Shown here: positions 6,558-10,872 of the stretch, one piece after another
Layout of the letters: the number at the start of each line of letters is the position of its first letter
How positions within the stretch are numbered: position 1 is the first letter of the stretch
Source of the DNA: Ilumatobacteraceae bacterium
Lineage (GTDB): Bacteria > Actinomycetota > Acidimicrobiia > Acidimicrobiales > Ilumatobacteraceae
Reading direction: 5' to 3'
Length of the DNA stretch: 10,872 nucleotides
Assembly (NCBI GenBank): GCA_016650435.1
Contig: JAENVT010000075.1
Location: forward strand, 1 to 10,872
Notes under the pieces: generated by a model
Seen by the model: only the letters and a program-made list of their open reading frames with translations
Database searches by the model: none
Told to the model about the DNA's origin: nothing
Position numbers and translations under genes: made by a program

Positions 6558-7070
6558 TCAGCGCAGGTAGAGCGCCTCTGGCGTGCCGCTGCTGACGAGC
6601 CAACCCTGCTCCTGCATCTGCTGCTCGACGAGAGCAGCGACCTGGGTGCGCAGTTCTTGGTTCTCCTGCAGGCATTGCTGCAGTGCTGTGAGGGCCGACG
6701 CAAGGTCGCGCTCCACATTGGCGAGCCGCGAGGCGCCGTCTTCCGACAGATCCCCGCCGGCCGAGCGACGCTCGATTCCTTCGAGTCGGGCATTGATCTC
6801 GTTGCGCAGCTTCTCGGTCAATCCGATCACGGTTGCCTGCGAGCGATCGAGGTCCGCACGTGCCTCGACCTTCACTGCCTCGACGTCTTGCTTGGCGATT
6901 GTCGCGTAGGCGGCCATTGAGGTGTACTGCGACAGCACCTGTTGCTCGAGCTTGACCAGTCGGTTGCGGAACTCGACTGCCACGACCGTGCCCGTCTCGT
7001 TGTGCTCGGCCGGAAGAAACGGCTCCAGCAGCTCATCGAGTTCCATCCAGCTCTTCTCATTGCGTCTCAT
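6558..7070 (-). CDS. Hypothetical coiled-coil protein
   Basis: I do not recognise this 170-residue protein. It is soluble, with no signal peptide or membrane segment. From about residue 35 to 155 it is rich in Glu, Gln, Leu, Ala and Arg with heptad-like spacing. This reads as two coiled-coil helices: about 32-102, and 115-155 with LANVERDLASALTALQQCLQENQELRTQVAALVEQ. They are split by a Gly/Ser-rich turn, RRSAGGDLSEDGAS (101-114). A short non-helical tail, GWLVSSGTPEALYLR, ends it. The start at 7070 was chosen because AAGGA lies 6 bases upstream and because the 51 residues of the longer frame look unlike protein. It diverges from the type IV pilin gene across 235 bases and might be a cytoplasmic partner of the pilus machinery, but that rests only on position. 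Confidence 0.7.
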   Translation of the reverse strand: MRRNEKSWMELDELLEPFLPAEHNETGTVVAVEFRNRLVKLEQQVLSQYTSMAAYATIAKQDVEAVKVEARADLDRSQATVIGLTEKLRNEINARLEGIERRSAGGDLSEDGASRLANVERDLASALTALQQCLQENQELRTQVAALVEQQMQEQGWLVSSGTPEALYLR

Positions 7071-7076
7071 TTGCTG

Positions 7077-7081
7077 TCCTT
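7077..7081 (-). promoter_or_regulatory. Ribosome-binding site deciding the coiled-coil gene start
   Basis: On the minus strand AAGGA (within AAGAAGGACAGC) lies six bases before the ATG at 7070. This favours the 170-residue form over the longer open frame that begins at 7223. Confidence 0.65.
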
Positions 7082-7137
7082 CTTCTCTTGCGTCTGAGTG
7101 ACGGGCACCCACGCGGGCCTGCATAGGACGTATCGGT

Positions 7138-7213
7138 CGAACGGGCTTGACTCTTGAACCCCAAAGCCTTGAGAAAGGCTTGCGAATTTTCCTCTCAAGG
7201 AGCCACCCGTTCG
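7138..7213 (+). promoter_or_regulatory. Candidate structured element in the pilin leader region
   Basis: CGAACGGG (7138-7145) is exactly complementary to CCCGTTCG (7206-7213), and the adjoining CTTGA (7146-7150) to TCAAG (7195-7199), giving a 13-pair closing stem with a 6-nt bulge. Inside it, AAGCCTT (7164-7170) and AAGGCTT (7175-7181) form a perfect 7-bp hairpin with a GAGA (GNRA-type) loop. CCTTGAG (7167-7173) can instead pair with CTCAAGG (7194-7200), so two alternative folds exist. The element could act in the leader of the pilin mRNA or, read the other way, in that of the coiled-coil gene. It does not match the c-di-GMP riboswitch consensus sequences I know. No promoter upstream of it is recognisable. 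Confidence 0.35.
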
Positions 7214-7237
7214 TTCCGATCATTTATTTGCGCTTGC

Positions 7238-7301
7238 GGGGACTATCCACCAAGAGCGTTCACAACGTGGATTGAAACCCCTAAAAAGCGGGAGGAACGC
7301 T
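7238..7301 (+). promoter_or_regulatory. Hairpin with loop complementary to the pilin ribosome-binding site (possible pseudoknot)
   Basis: GGGG (7238-7241) and ATCCAC (7245-7250) pair with CCCC (7278-7281) and GTGGAT (7267-7272), making a hairpin with a 16-nt loop (7251-7266). Within the loop, AGCGTTC (7255-7261) is perfectly complementary to GAACGCT (7295-7301), which includes the last two bases of the Shine-Dalgarno. Both helices can coexist as an H-type pseudoknot that would mask the pilin translation start. A seven-base match somewhere in a leader this long is expected by chance; it is the loop-to-RBS placement that makes this one notable. Confidence 0.35.
7290..7296 (+). promoter_or_regulatory. 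Strong ribosome-binding site of the pilin gene
   Basis: GGGAGGA lies nine bases before the ATG at 7306. It is one of the strongest Shine-Dalgarno sequences in the window, in keeping with high expression of a major pilin. It partly overlaps the sequence complementary to the upstream hairpin loop. Confidence 0.85.
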
Positions 7302-7305
7302 AATC

Positions 7306-7665
7306 ATGGAAAACCACATCGAAATTGAGTCAAAGCAAGACAAGGGCTTCACGCTCGTTGAATTGCTGATCGTCATCGTGATCCTCGGCATCTTGGCCAC
7401 CGTTACGGTGTTCGCAGTGACCGGCATCACCAACAAGGGCAAGACCAGCGCTTGCCAGTCGGACCTCAAGGTCCTCCAGACTGCTGAAGAGGCCAACAAC
7501 GCCAACACCGGCGTGTACGCCGACCAGCCCGCACTGAAGACTGCTGGACTCATCCACGCAGTGTCGCCGAACTTCACCGTCGCTGTCGGCGCCGGCACGG
7601 GTGCAGCTGCTAGCTACACCATCACCGGTGTCGTCGGCACAGACTGCGCAACGTTCACCGGCTGA
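7306..7665 (+). CDS. Type IV pilin (prepilin with class III signal)
   Basis: This 119-residue protein is a type IV prepilin, the structural subunit of a pilus fibre. The leader MENHIEIESKQDKG ends at G14. Prepilin peptidase would cut before F15 of GFTLVELLIVIVILGILATVTVFAV, which carries the invariant glutamate at mature position 5 (E19) and the hydrophobic assembly helix. Two cysteines (C50 and C114) could form the disulfide that closes the C-terminal loop. The segment DLKVLQTAEEANNANTGVYADQPALKTAGLI resembles small actinobacterial and Gram-positive PilA/ComP-like pilins. At 14 residues the leader is longer than the usual short leader of type IVa pilins. A strong RBS precedes the gene and a strong terminator follows it, so it is probably a monocistronic, highly expressed gene. 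The pilT and prepilin peptidase genes lie 2-3 kb downstream. Confidence 0.93.
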   Translation: MENHIEIESKQDKGFTLVELLIVIVILGILATVTVFAVTGITNKGKTSACQSDLKVLQTAEEANNANTGVYADQPALKTAGLIHAVSPNFTVAVGAGTGAAASYTITGVVGTDCATFTG

Positions 7666-7685
7666 CCCATCAGCTAACAAGCTTC

Positions 7686-7722
7686 AAGGAGCCGGGCCTT
7701 CGGGCCCGGCTCCTTTGCTTTT
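7686..7722 (+). terminator. Rho-independent terminator after the pilin gene
   Basis: A perfect 13-bp GC-rich stem (7686-7698 with 7703-7715) is closed by a TTCG tetraloop and followed by TTTGCTTTT. It begins about 20 bases after the pilin stop codon. It should isolate pilin transcription from the glycosyltransferase gene. Confidence 0.93.
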
Positions 7723-7772
7723 CCACAATGCGTTGTCTGTTCAAGTTCGCTCGCGTCTGATAGGACGCCGAC

Positions 7773-8861
7773 GTGGAGTTGGATCATCCCCTGGAACGCG
7801 TCGGCCGATGGAGATACGGCATCATTGCGGGCGTATCGCTAACCGCCGGTGTCGTATCGGGCGGACGGGGCGACTGGAACGAGTTCGTCGATGCCGGCCG
7901 GGCGATGTTCGGCTCAGCGGGCCTGCACGTCTACGAACAGCACCACGAGGTGCAAACGGGGCCGCTGTCACTGACGCTTGCTTGGCTGTTCAGCCATACG
8001 CCCCGGGATGGGTTCGTACTGGCCGCCGTCGTCTGCGCCGCGCTTGGCTTGGTCAGCGTTCGCCTGCTGGAGCTGACGGCCCGAGCGATGCGTGGCCGGA
8101 TGCATGACGAAGTCCTCGTGCTCGTCGGCGGCTGTTTCGTCGCCTTCACCTGGGCAAAGCTGGGCGGCTACGGCCACCTCGACGATGCGCTGACACTGAC
8201 CTGCGCCGTGGCGGCCCAGCACGAAGCACGCGCCGAGCGGCCGCTCCGAGCGGGACTGGCCATTGGCATCGCCATCATCAGCAAACCGTGGGGCGTCATC
8301 TTCTTGCCCCTGACGTTGGCGACACGAAAGCGCGATCTTCGTTCGCCGATCGTTGCGTGTGCGCTCGCTGCCGTCGTCTGGTTGCCGTTCATCGTCGGCA
8401 CTCCCAATGCGCTGCAGGCCACGCGACCGACTGTGAACCTGTTTCCCGACTCCGTGCTTGCCCGGTTAGGAGTGACCACCGATTCGATACCCGGTTGGCT
8501 GCGCGTTGCTCAACTCGTCGCTTGTTTCACCGTCGCGTGCATTCTGGTGCTGAAGTACCGGCCGGAATCCGTTATCGCCGCGGCGATCGCCGTACGAATC
8601 GCCACCGACCCGGCAACGTGGAGCTACTACACCCCCGGGTTGGTGATCGGGGTTCTCATCTGGGATCTGCTCGACCGCAGGCGGTTCCCGTGGCTCACGC
8701 TCGCTGCCGTTGTGGCGTTGGCTCCGACCTGGTTGGTGCCGTCGGACACCGCACGAGGCGTGCTGCGATTGACCGCAGCGCTCGCCGTCGTCGTGTGGGC
8801 GTTCCATCGATCGCCGTCATCGAGCGACCCCGAGTTCGACAGGGTCGTGCTGGCGACCTAG
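7773..8861 (+). CDS. Polytopic membrane protein, GT87/GT-C-like glycosyltransferase
   Basis: This 362-residue protein has roughly nine to ten hydrophobic segments (for example about 14-30, 81-98, 113-127, 159-180, 192-208, 245-260, 266-276, 287-300, 307-322 and 330-344). Motifs resembling the GT87 (DUF2029) group of polyprenyl-phosphate-sugar-dependent GT-C enzymes are visible: the early loop GDWNEFVDAG (33-42) with the acidic D34, QTGPLSL (61-67), GHLDDAL (134-140) and ISKPWGVIFLPL (169-180). Such enzymes transfer a sugar, often mannose, on the outer face of the membrane. The GTG start at 7773 has AGGA about 7 bases upstream. The gene lies between the pilin terminator and pilT, so pilin or envelope glycosylation is possible but unproven. 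Its TAG stop is interleaved with the stop of the convergent DUF429-like gene in a shared CTAG. Confidence 0.65.
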   Translation: MELDHPLERVGRWRYGIIAGVSLTAGVVSGGRGDWNEFVDAGRAMFGSAGLHVYEQHHEVQTGPLSLTLAWLFSHTPRDGFVLAAVVCAALGLVSVRLLELTARAMRGRMHDEVLVLVGGCFVAFTWAKLGGYGHLDDALTLTCAVAAQHEARAERPLRAGLAIGIAIISKPWGVIFLPLTLATRKRDLRSPIVACALAAVVWLPFIVGTPNALQATRPTVNLFPDSVLARLGVTTDSIPGWLRVAQLVACFTVACILVLKYRPESVIAAAIAVRIATDPATWSYYTPGLVIGVLIWDLLDRRRFPWLTLAAVVALAPTWLVPSDTARGVLRLTAALAVVVWAFHRSPSSSDPEFDRVVLAT

Positions 8862-9577
8862 CGAACCAGTTCCATCCGCATGCCGGCTTCGTCCCAGTTG
8901 GGATCCATCGGCAGTCGGCTCATCGCCCGCCCTGCCGCACGACGCGCCGTGAAAACCAGGGCGCAAGCCTGCAACAGGTGAAGTTGCCCAGCTCCCGTAG
9001 GCGGCACCCGCAAGATGATCTCCTCGACGCCTGGAAGCTTTTCGCGGAGCAACTGCATTCGCTGAAGCACGCCCTCCGGGTGGTGGGGCGACGTCGTCAA
9101 CGGTTCGTCGCCGTTGAGCGCCGTAAAGCTGAGATCGGGATGAGCGGAGAAAAACATCCGCTGGTGGAACGGCTGGAAATCGCGTTCGGCTTCACGCCAC
9201 CACTTGAATCGCCTGAAATCGGAGTTCGTCAGCCATGGTTCGATCTCGCGGGCCGCGTCGCGGTCGCGCGCCCGGAGGGCAGCGCGCGACGGCATCGGGG
9301 TCACCCCGACCACTCGCGGCCAGCCAACCATTTCCCGGGCTTCTGCATCGCACGGGCGATATGGACCAACCGGCTCCTCATAGAAACCCACTGGTGCAAA
9401 GATGGCCGCAGCGTCGAACTTCGGTTTGTACTCGAGCACGTCGAGCAACGTTGCCGCGACCATGGGCTCCTCGGCGTTGACAGTCACACCCGCGAGGCGC
9501 GCCGGCACGATCAGCCAGCCCCCAGGACACGGCACGATGCCGCCCAGGGTCTTGTAGGGAAGCCGTGCTGCAACCAT
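8858..9577 (-). CDS. DUF429-like protein lacking the expected acidic residues
   Basis: This 239-residue protein keeps the layout of DUF429, a predicted RNase H-fold family. It has an N-terminal CPGGW (17-21), APVGFYEEP followed by YRPCDAEARE (61-82), VTPMPSR (92-98), HPDLSFTALNGDEPL (146-160), a GVLQRMQLL segment (169-177) and a C-terminal helix then SRLPMDPNWDEAGMRMELV. From memory of the family, acidic residues are expected in GVDGCxGGW, in DIPIGLPE and in DxLDAL near the C-terminus. Here these read IVPCPGGW, FAPVGFYEE and LHLLQA, so all three are lost. The protein is probably not a nuclease and may bind or scaffold instead. It starts 12 bases after the pilT stop on the same strand, indicating cotranscription with pilT. 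No signal peptide or membrane segment is seen. Family assignment is by eye and moderately sure. Confidence 0.6.
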   Translation of the reverse strand: MVAARLPYKTLGGIVPCPGGWLIVPARLAGVTVNAEEPMVAATLLDVLEYKPKFDAAAIFAPVGFYEEPVGPYRPCDAEAREMVGWPRVVGVTPMPSRAALRARDRDAAREIEPWLTNSDFRRFKWWREAERDFQPFHQRMFFSAHPDLSFTALNGDEPLTTSPHHPEGVLQRMQLLREKLPGVEEIILRVPPTGAGQLHLLQACALVFTARRAAGRAMSRLPMDPNWDEAGMRMELVR

Positions 9578-9589
9578 GGTTGTCCAGCG

Positions 9590-10741
9590 TCAGGCGCCGA
9601 TGAGCTGCCCGGATCCGGTCGTGGCTGCCTGTCCGGCGGCAACTGTTGCCATGGCCTGCATCTGCGAGCGAGCGGTTGCTGCCTGAGCCATGATCTCTTT
9701 GGGGTAGGCGCTTGCGCCGGCAGCCGTCTCGAAGCTGATGATGCCACTGGCCACGAGGCGGGCGAGGTCCATCTCGATGGTCTGCATGCCTTCCTGCTGG
9801 CCGGAGATCATCGTGTTGCGCAGTTGACGCGACTTGCCCTCCCGCACGAGGTTGCGGACGGCGTCGTTGGCCATCAAGACCTCGTATGCCGCGACTCGGC
9901 CGCCGCCCTCTGCCGGCAGCAAACGCTGGCTGATCACTCCCTGCAACGAGCCGGCGAGCATGATCTGGATCTGGTCGCGTCGCTCAGGGGGGAAGACGTC
10001 GACGATACGGTCGAGGGCTTGGGAGGCGTCGTTGGTGTGCAGGGTGCCGAACACCAGGTGACCGGTCTCCGCAAGTGTCAAGGTGATGGCGATTGAATCG
10101 AGGTCGCGCATTTCGCCGAGGAGGATGACGTCGGGATCTTCACGCAGTGCGCTGCGCAGACCGTCGGTGAAGCTCAGCACGTCGGTGCCTACTTCGCGCT
10201 GGTTGACCATCGCCATCTTGTGCGAGTGGAGATATTCCACCGGATCCTCGATCGTGAGAATGTGGACCGGACGGGTTGCGTTGATGCGATCGATCATCGC
10301 CGCCAACGTGGTGCTCTTACCGGAGCCGGTCGGACCCACAACAAGCACCAGACCGTACGGCTTGTTGAGAATGTCGGTGCACGCCGGGGGCGCACCGAGC
10401 TCCTCGAGCGAGCGAACGCGGAATGGCACAACACGAAGGGCGAGTGCATACGTGTTGCGCTGCTTGTAGGCGTTGGCACGGAAACGGCCGAGACCTTCCA
10501 GGCCGAACGAGAAGTCGACCTGTTGCACTTCCTCCAGCTCTTTGCGTTGGAAGTCCTTCAGCAACGACAAGACGATGCGCTCGGTATCTTGTGGCGTCAG
10601 AATGCCAACACCCTCGAACGGAACGAGCGTGCCGTCGCGACGCGCCGTTGGCGGACGACCGACTGAAAGGTGCAAGTCACTGGCACCCGCTGCGACAGAT
10701 GCCTGCAGCAATGTCACTAACGCCTGGTCTGGATTGAACAT
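9590..10741 (-). CDS. pilT: Type IV pilus retraction ATPase PilT
   Basis: PilT is a hexameric cytoplasmic ATPase that powers pilus disassembly and retraction. In the 383-residue protein the N-terminal PAS-like domain contains SDLHLSVGRPP (21-31). Catalytic motifs are all present: Walker A GPTGSGKST (136-144), Asp box TIEDPVEY (163-170), Walker B-like DPDVILLGEMRD (202-213) with E210, and His box GHLVFGTLHTND (227-238). AVRNLVREGK (294-303) is the PilT-specific AIRNLIRE motif, which separates it from the assembly ATPase PilB. An Ala/Gln/Met/Thr-rich tail of about 35 residues (349-383) extends past the conserved domain. The ATG has GGGAGG 8 bases upstream (10750-10755). The gene diverges from a prepilin peptidase gene and is followed by the DUF429-like gene after 12 bases. 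Confidence 0.95.
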   Translation of the reverse strand: MFNPDQALVTLLQASVAAGASDLHLSVGRPPTARRDGTLVPFEGVGILTPQDTERIVLSLLKDFQRKELEEVQQVDFSFGLEGLGRFRANAYKQRNTYALALRVVPFRVRSLEELGAPPACTDILNKPYGLVLVVGPTGSGKSTTLAAMIDRINATRPVHILTIEDPVEYLHSHKMAMVNQREVGTDVLSFTDGLRSALREDPDVILLGEMRDLDSIAITLTLAETGHLVFGTLHTNDASQALDRIVDVFPPERRDQIQIMLAGSLQGVISQRLLPAEGGGRVAAYEVLMANDAVRNLVREGKSRQLRNTMISGQQEGMQTIEMDLARLVASGIISFETAAGASAYPKEIMAQAATARSQMQAMATVAAGQAATTGSGQLIGA

Positions 10742-10749
10742 CGGACTAG

Positions 10750-10755
10750 CCTCCC
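10750..10755 (-). promoter_or_regulatory. Ribosome-binding site of pilT
   Basis: On the minus strand GGGAGG sits eight bases before the pilT ATG at 10741, confirming that start. It lies in the 51-base gap between divergent pilT and the prepilin peptidase gene, which must also hold or adjoin both promoters. No clear -10/-35 pair was recognised there. Confidence 0.75.
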
Positions 10756-10792
10756 GTGTTGCCCGCCGCCCCGAGGAGTGGCTCTACTACTT

Positions 10793-10872
10793 ATGACAAT
10801 TGCTATTGCTGCCGCGTACGGCTTGTTGTTCGGTTCATTCCTCACCGTGGTTGTCGATCGTGTGCCCCGTGG
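10793..10872 (+). CDS. pilD: Prepilin peptidase (leader peptidase PilD), N-terminal fragment
   Basis: Only the first 26 codons are in the window: MTIAIAAAYGLLFGSFLTVVVDRVPR. The GLLFGSFLTVVVDRVPR stretch matches the conserved N-terminus of A24-type prepilin peptidases (commonly GxxxGSFLNVVxxRxP), which ends in the first membrane helix and leads to the cytoplasmic loop. The usual Asn in SFLN is Thr here. The enzyme would cleave and N-methylate the pilin encoded at 7306. The ATG at 10793 is chosen, with GAGGAG 14 bases upstream, which is rather far. An in-frame GTG at 10778 would add VALLL and is a real alternative. Catalytic aspartates lie beyond the window. Confidence 0.8.
   Translation, partial: MTIAIAAAYGLLFGSFLTVVVDRVPR

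Noticed and set aside
7147..7175. TTGACT as the -35 element of a pilin promoter
   Set aside because: No TAnnnT-like -10 box is found 16-19 bases downstream.
7258..7278. Sequence ending in GTGGATTGAAAC, resembling the 3' end of some CRISPR repeats
   Set aside because: It is a single copy with no second repeat, spacer or cas gene in the window, and it lies in the pilin leader where it is explained by hairpin pairing.
7071..7305. c-di-GMP riboswitch ahead of the pilin gene
   Set aside because: The characteristic GEMM segments (CACGCACAGGGCAAACC and the matching downstream block) are missing; only a short CAAAGCC resembles it.
8288..10096. 602-codon open frame on the plus strand
   Set aside because: It overlaps the glycosyltransferase gene in another frame and lies antisense to the DUF429-like and pilT genes; its Arg/His/Ala-rich composition is typical of a shadow frame in GC-rich DNA.

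Overview
The window is a high-GC chromosomal segment from an actinobacterium. An Acidimicrobiia-like relative is the best guess, because it combines actinobacterial-type DnaX/RecR, a Streptomyces-like crotonyl-CoA carboxylase/reductase and a type IV pilus locus. No transposase, integrase, phage gene, CRISPR array, rRNA or tRNA was seen. It reads as ordinary core and accessory chromosome with compact intergenic spaces, none longer than about 240 bases.

Left part (1-1932): the 3' portion of dnaX (DNA polymerase III tau/gamma subunit), overlapping recR by one base (TGATG). Both are on the plus strand. A 223-base gap follows (1933-2155). It holds a 63-nt imperfect hairpin, a small AT-richer stretch with a GTCAC/GTGAC palindrome, a TATATT box and a possible 19-codon leaderless ORF.

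Middle (2156-6542): two minus-strand genes, a GH18-like lipoprotein followed 30 bases later by an acetyl-CoA acetyltransferase. They diverge from plus-strand ccr (crotonyl-CoA carboxylase/reductase), which is followed by a methylmalonyl/ethylmalonyl-CoA epimerase. The thiolase, Ccr and epimerase are three enzymes of the ethylmalonyl-CoA pathway and may work together in acetyl-CoA assimilation or extender-unit supply. Ccr and the GH18 gene both look leaderless: a TAnnnT box lies 6-7 bases before the start and no Shine-Dalgarno is visible. Three perfect copies of a 12-bp repeat sit just after the ccr stop.

Right part (6558-10872): a type IV pilus neighbourhood. It contains a coiled-coil protein of unknown function (minus), a type IV pilin with a 235-base potentially structured leader and a strong terminator (plus), a GT87/GT-C-like membrane glycosyltransferase (plus), a DUF429-like protein lacking the expected acidic residues (minus), pilT (minus) and the first codons of a prepilin peptidase (plus). 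PilD would process the pilin, PilT would power retraction, and the GT87 protein might glycosylate the pilin or the envelope. The most interesting items are the pilin leader, where a hairpin loop is complementary to the ribosome-binding site, and the catalytically degenerate DUF429-like gene coupled to pilT.
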